A program made the translations under genes and the position numbers. Under the pieces are notes generated by a model, which had not been told where the DNA came from, searched no databases, and saw only the letters and a program-made list of their open reading frames with translations. Shown one piece after another: positions 1 to 7,038 of a DNA stretch of 27,821 nt (position 1 is its first letter; each line of letters opens with the position of its first letter). Source of the DNA: JBAZGH01 sp041652935 (GTDB lineage: Bacteria > Patescibacteriota > Patescibacteriia > Patescibacteriales > XYC2-FULL-47-12). Location of the stretch: the NCBI GenBank assembly GCA_041652935.1, contig JBAZGH010000009.1, positions 1 through 27,821 of the forward strand, in the 5' to 3' direction.

Positions 1-663
1 TTTTATTCCGGGCCCCATTCCAGAGCATAAGCTTACGCCTCTTATGTAAGCTCCCTTAGAGGAGTTTGGTTTGGCTTTTTTAATAACCTCAATAGCGACG
101 TTAAAATTATTTATTAAATCCTTACCCTCAAAAGAAACTTTGCCTAAAACGATATGGACGTTTCCGCCGGCATCATTCTTAAAGTCAATTTTTCCTTTTT
201 TAAATTCTTCTATAGCCGCGGCAATGTTGGGAGTGACGCTGTTATTTTTCGGAGAAGGCATTAATCCGCGGGGGCCGAGAATTTTCGCGGCCGGCGCTAA
301 AACTTTCATCATCTCCGGCGTGGCAATGGCAACGTCAAAATCGGTTTTTTTAGTTTGGATTATTTTTTTTATAAGTTCTTCTCCGCCGAAAATATCAGCT
401 CCGGCATCTTTTGCTTTTTTTTCGTCATTCGGACCCACGAAAGCGGCAATCACTCTTTTTTTACCAACTCCTTTTTCAAAAGTTACCGAAGTCCTTACTT
501 GTTGCTCTCCTTTTTTAGGGTCTATACCCAGCTTAACGTGCAGTTCAATGTTAGCATCAAATTTAGTTTTAGAGGTTTTTTTAACCAGTTCAATCGCCTC
601 CTCAATTGAATAAATTTTTGTTTTATCAATAAGCTTTTTCAGCTCATTCATTCGTTTTGACAT
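1..663 (-). CDS. rplA: 50S ribosomal protein L1 (3' end beyond window)
   Basis: Large-subunit protein of the L1 stalk, which helps release deacylated tRNA from the E site; in many bacteria it also represses its own operon by binding the mRNA. Reading the minus strand from the ATG at 663 gives an open frame of 221 codons to base 1 with no stop. Recognisable L1 signatures include FDANIELHVKLGIDPKKGEQ near residue 30, ILGPRGLMPSPKNNSVTPN in the middle and SSKGAYIRGVSLCSGMGPGI at the end. L1 is usually about 230 residues, so only a few residues are missing. It is the last visible gene of secE-nusG-rplK-rplA, 153 bp after rplK, and that gap holds a large palindrome. No Shine-Dalgarno is visible before the start. 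Confidence 0.95.
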   Translation of the reverse strand, partial: MSKRMNELKKLIDKTKIYSIEEAIELVKKTSKTKFDANIELHVKLGIDPKKGEQQVRTSVTFEKGVGKKRVIAAFVGPNDEKKAKDAGADIFGGEELIKKIIQTKKTDFDVAIATPEMMKVLAPAAKILGPRGLMPSPKNNSVTPNIAAAIEEFKKGKIDFKNDAGGNVHIVLGKVSFEGKDLINNFNVAIEVIKKAKPNSSKGAYIRGVSLCSGMGPGIK

Positions 664-742
664 AAGTTTACGTGGTGCTAATGATTAATTTATTTTTAAT
701 TAATCTTCCACTTTTTAGTATTTTAAATTATTTATTCCCGCT

Positions 743-807
743 AACCTACAAATTTTTTACAAATATACAAAATATATATTTGTATATTTGTAAAAAATTT
801 GTAGGTT
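743..807. repeat. Perfect 29-bp inverted repeat between rplK and rplA
   Basis: Arms 743-771 and 779-807 are exact reverse complements, separated by the 7-nt loop ATATATA. The arms are built from the words ACAAAT and ATATACAAA, which recur near 2231, 2301 and 22320. There is no T-run after the stem on the transcribed (minus) strand, so this is not a classical terminator although it sits inside a ribosomal protein operon. Confidence 0.9.
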
Positions 808-816
808 TGTAGGGGT

Positions 817-1239
817 TTATTTAATTTCAACACCCATTTGTCGAGCAGTGCCAGCGATTATTTTCATTGCGGCCTCGACATCGCGGGCGTTCAAATCAGG
901 CATTTTTTTCTCAGCAATTTCTTTTAATTGCGCCCCAGTCAGACGGCCGGCTTTTTCGGTTAAGCTTTTGCCTGAACCCTTTTTAATTTTAGCGATTTGC
1001 TTTATAAGCTCTGATGCCGGCGGTTCTTTCATTATAAAATTATAACTCCTGTCTTTAAAAACGGTTATTTCAGTCGGGACCAACTGTCCCATCTTATCCT
1101 TAGTAGCATCATTAAATTTTGTGCAGAATTCCTGAATATTTAAGCCGGCCTGGCCCAGGGCAGGACCTACCGGAGGCGCCGGGTTCGCCTGGCCCCCTCT
1201 AATTTGCAGTTTTATTTTTGTTAATATTTCTTTTGCCAT
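817..1239 (-). CDS. rplK: 50S ribosomal protein L11
   Basis: Stalk-base protein that binds the GTPase-associated region of 23S rRNA. At 140 residues it has standard length. The N-terminal domain has the conserved proline-rich stretch NPAPPVGPALGQAGLNI at residues 19-35, and the C-terminal RNA-binding domain ends with the typical ARDVEAAMKIIAGTARQMGV. It lies between nusG (116 bp upstream) and rplA (153 bp downstream), the usual bacterial order. Both flanking gaps carry repeats rather than an evident promoter, so transcription probably comes from the promoter upstream of secE. The ATG follows an AT-rich leader without a Shine-Dalgarno. Confidence 0.97.
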   Translation of the reverse strand: MAKEILTKIKLQIRGGQANPAPPVGPALGQAGLNIQEFCTKFNDATKDKMGQLVPTEITVFKDRSYNFIMKEPPASELIKQIAKIKKGSGKSLTEKAGRLTGAQLKEIAEKKMPDLNARDVEAAMKIIAGTARQMGVEIK

Positions 1240-1247
1240 ATATAATT

Positions 1248-1352
1248 AGTTAAAAGTTTGCAAGTTATAAAGTTAAAAGTAATAAAGAGAAGCTTTTACA
1301 AAGGAATGATTAATCATTTACTTTATAAACTTTTTACTTTTAACTTTTAACT
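1248..1352. repeat. AGTTAAAA-word palindrome between nusG and rplK
   Basis: The left half (from 1248) is built of AGTTAAAAGT and TTATAAAG words. The right half (to 1352) is their reverse complement, CTTTATAAAC followed by repeated ACTTTTA words. The arms are imperfect. The same word family occurs at 5671-5752, 6990-7026, 12541-12600, 14297-14330 and inside coding sequence at 27581-27615. Confidence 0.75.
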
Positions 1353-1355
1353 ATT

Positions 1356-1901
1356 TTATATTTTTTTTATCTGTAGGAAATCCAAGTTGACTGGTGTTTC
1401 TCGGCCGAACATAGAGACTAAAACTTTAATTTTGCCTTTTTCTTTATCAACCTCGGTAACCTTACCTTCCATATTTTTAAACGGTCCATCAATAATTCTG
1501 ACCGGCATATCTTCGGAAACGTCAATAGTGTATTTCGGCTCATCAACCCCCATTCTTTTTTGCAGATCTTTTATCTCTTTTTCTGAAACGGGGGTGGGGA
1601 TAGTGCCGGTTCCGATAAAGCCGGTTACATTGGGCGTATTGCGGACAACATACCATGAATCATCAGTAACCAGCATATTAACCAAAACATATCCGGGGAA
1701 TATCTTCTCTTCTATAACTTGGCGTTTGCCGTTTTTTATTTTAATTTTTTTCTCCTTAGGCACAATAATATCAAAAATTTTATCTTCCATATCCATCGAT
1801 TCAATCCTTTGTTTTAAGTTGCGTACCACATTCTCCTCATACCCGCTGTAGGTATGGATAGCGTACCATCTTTTTCCTAAATTTCCTGTTTGTTTTGACA
1901 T
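1356..1901 (-). CDS. nusG: Transcription termination/antitermination factor NusG
   Basis: Binds RNA polymerase, suppresses pausing and couples transcription to Rho or the ribosome. The 181-residue length is normal. The NGN domain begins at KRWYAIHTYSGYEENV (about residue 10) and contains EEKIFPGYVLVNM and RNTPNVTGFIG. The KOW domain is at about residues 138-172 and contains GPFKNMEGKVTEVD. It lies between secE (47 bp upstream) and rplK, the canonical order. Unusually for this window, a GAGG motif sits about 7 nt before the ATG; that motif belongs to the GC-rich repeat at 1909-1945. Confidence 0.97.
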   Translation of the reverse strand: MSKQTGNLGKRWYAIHTYSGYEENVVRNLKQRIESMDMEDKIFDIIVPKEKKIKIKNGKRQVIEEKIFPGYVLVNMLVTDDSWYVVRNTPNVTGFIGTGTIPTPVSEKEIKDLQKRMGVDEPKYTIDVSEDMPVRIIDGPFKNMEGKVTEVDKEKGKIKVLVSMFGRETPVNLDFLQIKKI

Positions 1902-1908
1902 ATATTTT

Positions 1909-1945
1909 CCTCACCCCACCCCCCTCTTTCAGGGGGCGAGAGGAG
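1909..1945. repeat. GC-rich palindromic element between secE and nusG
   Basis: Plus-strand sequence runs from CCTCACCCCACCCCCCT through a short CTTTC loop to AGGGGGCGAGAGGAG. A similar C-rich/GGAGAGGAG palindrome occurs inside the glycosyltransferase gene at 27418-27454. The nusG-proximal end supplies the GAGG that could act as the nusG ribosome-binding site. Confidence 0.65.
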
Positions 1946-1948
1946 TGT

Positions 1949-2143
1949 TTATTTAATTATTATTAACTCCAACAGGAAGTTAAAAATATAATCAAGCAAT
2001 CCCAGATAAATAGCTACTGATAAACTAACAATAATAACTAAGATAGTATATTGCCTGGTTTCTTTTTTGGTCGGCCAGGTAACTTTTTTTATTTCTTCGA
2101 TCGACTCTTTTAAATAATTGCTAATTTTAGGTAAAATATTCAT
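1949..2143 (-). CDS. secE: Preprotein translocase subunit SecE
   Basis: Short essential subunit of the SecYEG channel. The 64-residue form has one membrane segment (about residues 34-60) preceded by the conserved amphipathic helix containing YLKESIEEIKKVTWPTKKET; the KKVTWPT motif is diagnostic. It is followed by nusG, as in most bacteria. Its start lies about 50 bp downstream of a strong minus-strand promoter (2194-2222), with a terminator-like hairpin in between. Confidence 0.95.
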   Translation of the reverse strand: MNILPKISNYLKESIEEIKKVTWPTKKETRQYTILVIIVSLSVAIYLGLLDYIFNFLLELIIIK

Positions 2144-2156
2144 ATTTTTTGTATTT

Positions 2157-2183
2157 AAAAAACAGCCCTTGCAGGCGTTTTTT
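2157..2183 (-). promoter_or_regulatory. Terminator-like hairpin in the secE leader
   Basis: On the minus strand AAAAAAC-GCC pairs with GGC-(T)-GTTTTTT across a 6-nt loop, with one bulged base, and the stem ends in a run of six U. It lies between the secE promoter and the secE ATG, so it could attenuate the secE-nusG-rplK-rplA transcript. It could equally be one more palindromic repeat; a regulatory role is inferred from position alone. Confidence 0.5.
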
Positions 2184-2193
2184 ATCTGCTTAC

Positions 2194-2222
2194 ATTGTAT
2201 AGCATATCTTAAAATATGTCAA
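2194..2222 (-). promoter_or_regulatory. Sigma-70-type promoter for secE-nusG-rplK-rplA
   Basis: On the minus strand a perfect TTGACA (2217-2222) and TACAAT (2194-2199) are separated by 17 bp. Transcription would start near 2187, about 45 nt before the secE ATG. Confidence 0.8.
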
Positions 2223-2224
2223 AT

Positions 2225-2350
2225 TTTTAATCCACAAATATACAAATCCAGTACAAATACTACAAATGCGCGTATAACGTCACTATTAGGATTTGTATAT
2301 TTGTTCGCCTCGGCGAAGCCTTTGCGAGACGGGCGGGTAATTTGTAGATT
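2225..2350. repeat. Composite repeat: ACAAAT-word palindrome interrupted by a GC-rich element
   Basis: CACAAATATACAAATCC (about 2232) is answered by GGATTTGTATATTTG (2289-2303). The right arm is then interrupted by a GC-rich stretch at 2304-2340 (TTCGCCTCGGCGAAG ... GGGCGGGTAA) before continuing as TTTGTAGATTT. The GC-rich piece resembles the insertion in the tRNA D-loop at 16588-16623 when reverse-complemented (shared ACCCGCC and GCTTCG blocks). It fills the gap between gyrB and the secE promoter. Confidence 0.65.
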
Positions 2351-4371
2351 TAAATATCCAGGTTTTGAACATTTTTTGCCTGCGCTTGGATAAATTTACG
2401 GCGCGGAACTACGTCTGAACCCATTAAAATATCAAAAGTCTCATCAGCCCGGGCGGCGTCTTCAACCGAGACTTGCAGTAAAGTTCTGTTTTCCGGACTC
2501 ATGGTCGTTTCCCAAAGCTGGTCAGGATTCATTTCACCCAAACCTTTATAGCGCTGAATATGCAACTTATTAGCTGATTTTGTTTTTATTTCAGCTCCAG
2601 TTTCGGCTTCAATTTCCTCTGGTTCTTCTTCTGATATTTCCTCCACCTCTTCTGCTACTCCGCCAAGCTGTTTTATAATTCTATCTTTTTCTTCCTCAGT
2701 ATATACATAGTGAGTTTCTTTTCCCTTCTTAACTTGATAAAGCGGGGGCTGGGCAATATACAAATGCCCCTTTTCCACCAGCTGTTTAAAATGGCGGTAA
2801 AATAAAGTTAACAGCAGTGTCCTGATATGCGAACCGTCAACGTCAGCGTCAGTCATAATTATCACGCGATGATAGCGCAATTTTTCAAGATCTAATTGAT
2901 CATTAATATTAGTTCCTAAAGCAATAACTAAATTTTTAATTTCATTATTAGCCAGCATTTTATCCAGGCGGGCTCGTTCCACATTTAAAATTTTACCGCG
3001 TAAAGGAAGTATCGCCTGGAATTTTCGGTCGCGCCCCTGCTTGGCTGATCCGCCGGCGGAATCTCCCTCAACAATATAGAGTTCGCACTCTTCGGCTTTG
3101 CGGGATGAGCAGTCGGACAATTTTCCCGGAAGCATCATGCCGTCTAAAGCGCCTTTGCGCAAGATATTAGCGCGGGCAGTTCGGGCGGCAATGCGCGCCT
3201 GAGCGGCCAGGGTGCATTTTGATATTATCGCCTCCGCTTCTCTGGGATGCTCTTCAAGAAAAATGGTAAACGCTTCGCCAAAAACCTGGTCAACATAAGT
3301 TTTCATTTCCGCATTGCCCAGCTTGCCCTTTGTCTGCCCTTCAAATTGCGGGTCGGTTAATTTAACCGAAATAATAGCGGTTAAGCCCTCGCGAGTGTCG
3401 TCTCCGGTTAAGTTATCGTCTTTTTCTTTTAATAAATTTTGTTTGCGGGCATAGCTGTTTAAAACCCTGGTTAGGGCGGTTCTGAATCCTACTGTATGAG
3501 TTCCGCCCTCAGGGTTATGGATGTTATTGGCAAAAGAAAAAACTTCTTCATTATATTCGTCATTATACTGCAGGGCTACCTCAACTTTTGAGTCGTTAAT
3601 TTCTTTTTCCACATAAAATATAGTGTCATGCTTGGGCGTGCTGTGCTGGTTCAGGGCTTTAATATAAGCTTTTATTCCGCCCTCGAAATGGAACTTGAAT
3701 TTTTTCGGACGATGGTTGGGGCGTCGGTCCTCAACATTAATTGTTATGCCCTTTGTTAAATATGCCTGCTGGCGCATGCGGTCTAAAATAGTTCCCCAAT
3801 TAAACTCAATTTCAGAAAAAATAGAAGAATCAGGTTTAAAAGTAATGGTTGTTTCGGTTTTCTTAGATGCGCCGATTGATTTTACCTTGGCTTTTGGTTT
3901 GCCGATTTTATATTCCTGCACCCACACTTTTCCTTCGCGGTGAACTTCAGCTTTTGTGTACTCGGACAGAGCATTAACAACCGAGACGCCGACTCCGTGC
4001 AAACCGCCGGAGACTTTATAACCACCGCCGCCGAATTTTCCGCCGGCATGCAGTTTAGTCATAACCGTTTCCAAAGCGGATATTTTGGTAACAGGATGCA
4101 TTCCCACCGGAATTCCGCGTCCGTTGTCATTTACCTCCACCATACCGTTTTCCAAGAGCGCGACCGAGACTTCATCAGCATATCCGGCCATGGCCTCGTC
4201 AATTCCATTATCAACCACTTCCCAGATTAAATGGTGCAGCCCGGTTGCCGAGGTTGAGCCGATATACATACCCGGCCTTTTTCTAACCGGATCCAATCCT
4301 TCTAAAACCGTAATGCTAGAGGCGTCGTACTCGTCTTTTTTAATAGCTTTTTTTACTTCTTTTTTAGGCAT
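2350..4371 (-). CDS. gyrB: DNA gyrase subunit B (ATPase subunit)
   Basis: ATPase/TOPRIM subunit of type IIA topoisomerase; with GyrA it introduces negative supercoils. The 673-residue length is typical of short GyrBs. The GHKL ATPase domain shows EVVDNGIDEA (51-60), NDNGRGIPVG (81-90) and GGLHGVGVSVVNALS (122-136). The TOPRIM domain shows the catalytic glutamate in LYIVEGDSAGGSAKQGRD (E435) and the metal-binding DADVDGSHIRTLLL (508-521). The C-terminal tail has QRYKGLGEMNPDQLWETTM near 613. An acidic insert rich in Glu precedes it (about 573-598). ParE is the alternative, but the overall motif set fits GyrB. The ATG follows ACAAAAT with no Shine-Dalgarno. Confidence 0.93.
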   Translation of the reverse strand: MPKKEVKKAIKKDEYDASSITVLEGLDPVRKRPGMYIGSTSATGLHHLIWEVVDNGIDEAMAGYADEVSVALLENGMVEVNDNGRGIPVGMHPVTKISALETVMTKLHAGGKFGGGGYKVSGGLHGVGVSVVNALSEYTKAEVHREGKVWVQEYKIGKPKAKVKSIGASKKTETTITFKPDSSIFSEIEFNWGTILDRMRQQAYLTKGITINVEDRRPNHRPKKFKFHFEGGIKAYIKALNQHSTPKHDTIFYVEKEINDSKVEVALQYNDEYNEEVFSFANNIHNPEGGTHTVGFRTALTRVLNSYARKQNLLKEKDDNLTGDDTREGLTAIISVKLTDPQFEGQTKGKLGNAEMKTYVDQVFGEAFTIFLEEHPREAEAIISKCTLAAQARIAARTARANILRKGALDGMMLPGKLSDCSSRKAEECELYIVEGDSAGGSAKQGRDRKFQAILPLRGKILNVERARLDKMLANNEIKNLVIALGTNINDQLDLEKLRYHRVIIMTDADVDGSHIRTLLLTLFYRHFKQLVEKGHLYIAQPPLYQVKKGKETHYVYTEEEKDRIIKQLGGVAEEVEEISEEEPEEIEAETGAEIKTKSANKLHIQRYKGLGEMNPDQLWETTMSPENRTLLQVSVEDAARADETFDILMGSDVVPRRKFIQAQAKNVQNLDI

Positions 4372-4416
4372 ATTTTGTATTTTATCAATTTTAACAATAA
4401 ATAAAAAACACTTTTT

Positions 4417-4509
4417 TTGTCATTCTGATTCCGCAATTTATTGCGGGAGAAGAATCTATAATAAATTTTTAAAGCTATTATAGATTTTTCGCTACGCTAA
4501 AGATGACAA
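4417..4509. repeat. TTGTCAT...ATGACAA palindromic element (full copy)
   Basis: The ends are TTGTCAT (4417-4423) and ATGACAA (4503-4509). Inner arms AATCTATAATA (4453-4463) and TATTATAGATT (4476-4486) are exact inverted repeats, and a smaller hairpin (CCGCAATTTATTGCGG) lies near the left end. A left-half copy lies at 11080-11122. It occupies the gyrB upstream region between divergent genes. Confidence 0.75.
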
Positions 4510-4527
4510 TAAAAACTGTTAATTTCT

Positions 4528-4557
4528 GACTTTATTTTATCACGAATATTAAAGCAA
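4528..4557 (-). promoter_or_regulatory. Candidate gyrB promoter (extended -10)
   Basis: On the minus strand TGATAAAAT gives an extended -10 (TAAAAT at 4534-4539). The best -35 at 17 bp spacing is only a partial match (TTCCAT). If real, the transcript would carry the whole palindromic element 4417-4509 in its leader. Confidence 0.35.
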
Positions 4558-4637
4558 TGGAAGTTGACAGAATTTTAATAATATGTGAGAACCTTTAATT
4601 TATAGTATTATTTTTGTTTACTCAATAATTTGTTTTG

Positions 4638-4646
4638 TGGTATAAT
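4638..4646 (+). promoter_or_regulatory. Extended -10 promoter for the 4741 gene
   Basis: TGGTATAAT is a perfect extended -10. Upstream, TTTACT (4617-4622) is a weak -35 at 18 bp. Transcription would start near 4653, so the 5' leader would consist almost wholly of the heptamer array. Confidence 0.6.
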
Positions 4647-4662
4647 ATGACAGTAATCTATA

Positions 4663-4739
4663 ACTAGCAACTAGCAACTAGCAACTAGCAACTAGCAACT
4701 AGCAACTAGTTACTGATTACTAGTTACTAATTACTAAGC
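4663..4739. repeat. Eleven tandem heptamers (ACTAGCA/ACTARTT) ending one base before a start codon
   Basis: Read in 7-nt steps, six exact ACTAGCA units (4663-4704) are followed by ACTAGTT, ACTGATT, ACTAGTT, ACTAATT and ACTAAGC (4705-4739). One base then separates the array from the ATG at 4741. Related ATTACTA/ACTAAGT words fill the gap at 21013-21084. With no unique spacers, this is not a CRISPR. Confidence 0.92.
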
Positions 4740-4740
4740 G

Positions 4741-5670
4741 ATGAAAAAGGAGGAAAAACAAGAAAATAATATAGAAAAATCCCTAAAGGATTATCGGCCA
4801 ATTGAAGGTCCGGAACTGTGGCAATTGAAATGGGGGCTGTGGTGGGTTGAAAACCGGATGCTTTTACGGCATATTTTTATTATTATTTTAATAGTTGCCG
4901 GAACATTATTTTGGGGTTACACTATTTACGGGTTTGGCTACTATGCATATAAGGGAATACAGGAGGATGAAGTTTTGGCGCAAGATTTAATATCTATTCC
5001 AAAAATAAGCCATAATTACACCTCCGGCACGGCTGCCCAAGATTTGGTTTTAGGAAGTATAAATGTGCTGCCGGGGATAAAAAATACCAGCGATTTGGCG
5101 GTTGAGATTAAAAATTTAAACAGTAGCTGGTACGCGGTTTTTGATTATTTTTTTATTATAAACCAGCAGGAAACAGAGATTAAAAGCGAATTCATGCTTC
5201 CGGGAGAAAAGAAATATTTAACCGAATTTTTATATGAAGGTTCCAGGCCGACAGGCGCTTCAATAAATATTGCGAATTTAAAATGGCGGCGAATAAGCCC
5301 GAAAGATATCGGTTCAAGCGTTGAAAGTTATTTGGCGGATAATGCCAATATAGAAATCAGCGATATACAGATAAATCCCGCCGGAGCAGTTAGCGTTTCA
5401 GCCGCCAGTGCAATGATCCTTAAAGCAAAAAATAATACCCCATATAATTTTTGGTCAGTTGATTTTTATTTTGCCCTAAAGTCCGGATACCGTTTGGTGG
5501 GAATAAATAAATACCAGATAGAAAAATTTTTATCAGGCGAAGAAAAGGAAATAAGCTTCAGCTGGCTGGGCGCCTCCGGCGGTTCGCAAGTCGAAGTAAT
5601 ACCATCGGTTAATATTTTTGACCAAGAAAATTTAATGCCCTTCAACCTCGGTTCGGGGCAACTCAAATAG
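4741..5670 (+). CDS. Membrane-anchored protein of unknown function
   Basis: I do not recognise this 309-residue protein. A charged 40-residue cytoplasmic N-terminus (two WQLKWGLWW-like aromatic clusters) leads into one strong membrane helix at about residues 42-66. About 240 residues outside the membrane follow. The outer part has two regions with similar alternating hydrophobic, beta-rich character (about 95-180 and 205-300); each contains a NxxxY/NxxxF-type stretch followed by an EKKYL or EEKEI segment, suggesting two related Ig-like or DUF-type beta domains. No signal cleavage site, catalytic motif or cysteine pair is evident. It lies 82 bp upstream of rodA in the same direction, so a role in cell-wall elongation is possible, but only by context. 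Confidence 0.75.
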   Translation: MKKEEKQENNIEKSLKDYRPIEGPELWQLKWGLWWVENRMLLRHIFIIILIVAGTLFWGYTIYGFGYYAYKGIQEDEVLAQDLISIPKISHNYTSGTAAQDLVLGSINVLPGIKNTSDLAVEIKNLNSSWYAVFDYFFIINQQETEIKSEFMLPGEKKYLTEFLYEGSRPTGASINIANLKWRRISPKDIGSSVESYLADNANIEISDIQINPAGAVSVSAASAMILKAKNNTPYNFWSVDFYFALKSGYRLVGINKYQIEKFLSGEEKEISFSWLGASGGSQVEVIPSVNIFDQENLMPFNLGSGQLK

Positions 5671-5752
5671 TTTAAAGTCTAAAGTCCATAAAGTCCATAA
5701 AGTAGGTTTTTTTACTTTAGCCGTTATGGACTTTAGACTTTATGGACTAATT
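5671..5752. repeat. AAAGTCYA-word palindrome running into rodA
   Basis: TTTAAAGTCTAAAGTCCATAAAGTCC words on the left are answered by TTATGGACTTTAGACTTTATGG on the right across a T-rich centre. The right arm reads through as an in-frame N-terminal extension of rodA, so the rodA start is placed after it. Confidence 0.8.
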
Positions 5753-6856
5753 ATGTTCCATCGTTTATTCAACCATCTTAAAAAAATTGACTGGATAATA
5801 TTCAGCTCCACGATTCTTTTAATAGGATTTGGTTTGGCAGTTATTTACAGCGTCGCCCTGGGTAGCGGGGAAGCCAGTTTGCTTAACTTTAAAAAACAAT
5901 GCGTTTTTGCCGGAATCGGATTGTTGCTTTTATTTTTGTTCAGTTTTTTTGACTTTCATTTATTATATAGTTTAAACGTCTGGATTTATATTGGCGGCAT
6001 GATTCTTTTAATTTTGGTTTTGATTTTTGGAGAAACAATCCGTGGAACTCGCGGTTGGTTTGATTTTGCCGGATTCAGCTTGCAACCGTCAGAGTTTATT
6101 AAAATTGTGTCTTTACTAGCACTGGCAAAATATTTTTCCGCAGCTTCTTATAAGACGAATCAAATAAAGCATATTTTATATACCGGACTGATTGTCGGTT
6201 TGCCGATAGCGCTTATTTTGCTTCAACCGGATTTCGGTTCAGCGATGATTATTTTTGTTTTTTGGCTGGCGATTTTAGGCATCTTCGGTCTTAACCGAAG
6301 GCAAATTATAATTATCAGTTCTATCGCCCTGCTGCTTTTCATATTAAGCTTTTTTCTTCTTTTAAAGGATTACCAGCGGGAAAGGATTACAACCTTTCTT
6401 AATCCGAACTTGCAGTCGCTTGACCAAAGCTATAATGTAGCGCAAGCCATTATTGCCGTCGGTTCAGGGGGGATTTTAGGCCGAGGCCTTGGCTTCGGCT
6501 CGCAATCGCAGTTAAAATTCCTGCCGGAAAGCCAGACTGATTTTATTTTCGCGGTTGTCGGCGAGGAGCTTGGTTTCTTGGGCGCCGGGTTGCTGCTTGC
6601 TCTTTTTGCCGTTTTATTCTTTCGTTTAGTATATTGGGTCAAGCATTTAAACAATAATTTCGGCATATATATAATATTGGGCGTGATAATATTATTGTTT
6701 ACACAGATGTTTATTAATATATCAATGAATATAGGCCTTTTGCCGGTAGTTGGAATTCCGCTGCCGCTGGTTAGTTACGGCGGAAGCTCTTTAATAGCTA
6801 CTATGCTTTTAATAGGCATTGCCGAGAGTGTTGTTGTATATGCCAGGCATAGTTAA
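5753..6856 (+). CDS. rodA: Rod shape-determining protein RodA (SEDS glycosyltransferase)
   Basis: SEDS-family peptidoglycan polymerase that works with a class B PBP in the elongasome. Ten or so hydrophobic helices are visible. Family signatures: TRGWFDFAGFSLQPSEFIKI, LLQPDFGSA, the large outer loop with SYNVAQAIIAVGSGGILGRG and FLPESQTDFIFAVVGEE (catalytic Asp region), and GLLPVVGIPLPLVSYGGSSL at the end. The GIPLPLVSYGG wording favours RodA over FtsW. An in-frame ATG at 5726 would add nine residues encoded entirely by the preceding repeat arm, so the start at 5753 (MFHRLF) is preferred; this gives 367 residues, normal for the family. No Shine-Dalgarno is present at either start. Confidence 0.9.
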   Translation: MFHRLFNHLKKIDWIIFSSTILLIGFGLAVIYSVALGSGEASLLNFKKQCVFAGIGLLLLFLFSFFDFHLLYSLNVWIYIGGMILLILVLIFGETIRGTRGWFDFAGFSLQPSEFIKIVSLLALAKYFSAASYKTNQIKHILYTGLIVGLPIALILLQPDFGSAMIIFVFWLAILGIFGLNRRQIIIISSIALLLFILSFFLLLKDYQRERITTFLNPNLQSLDQSYNVAQAIIAVGSGGILGRGLGFGSQSQLKFLPESQTDFIFAVVGEELGFLGAGLLLALFAVLFFRLVYWVKHLNNNFGIYIILGVIILLFTQMFINISMNIGLLPVVGIPLPLVSYGGSSLIATMLLIGIAESVVVYARHS

Positions 6857-6927
6857 TCCGCAAAGTTCATAAAGTCAAAAGTCATAAAACCAGCAAATCT
6901 ACATAAACAATATATTATCATTAATAC

Positions 6928-6956
6928 TTGACTTTTTTATATAATAGCATTATAGT
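6928..6956 (+). promoter_or_regulatory. Sigma-70-type promoter for rplY
   Basis: TTGACT (6928-6933) and TATAGT (6951-6956) are separated by 17 bp, each one mismatch from consensus. Transcription would start near 6963, about 75 nt before the rplY ATG, giving a leader made of AAGACTTT/GACTTTA repeat words. Confidence 0.7.
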
Positions 6957-7038
6957 GTAGGAGTTAAAAATAATTTTATTTTAAAAACTTTAAAGACTTT
7001 TGGCTTTATTGACTTTAGACTTTAAGGACTAATAATAT

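Noticed and set aside
71..613. Plus-strand open frame of 180 codons
   Set aside because: It is antisense to rplA, whose minus-strand translation is an unmistakable L1.
4564..4569. TTGACA as a -35 for the plus-strand gene at 4741
   Set aside because: No acceptable -10 lies 15-19 bp downstream; the extended -10 at 4638-4646 is better.
4663..4739. CRISPR-like array
   Set aside because: Units are 7 nt with no unique spacers, and no cas genes occur in the window.
6928..6945. TATAAT at 6940-6945 as the -10 of the rplY promoter
   Set aside because: Only 6 bp separate it from TTGACT; TATAGT at 6951-6956 has the correct 17-bp spacing.
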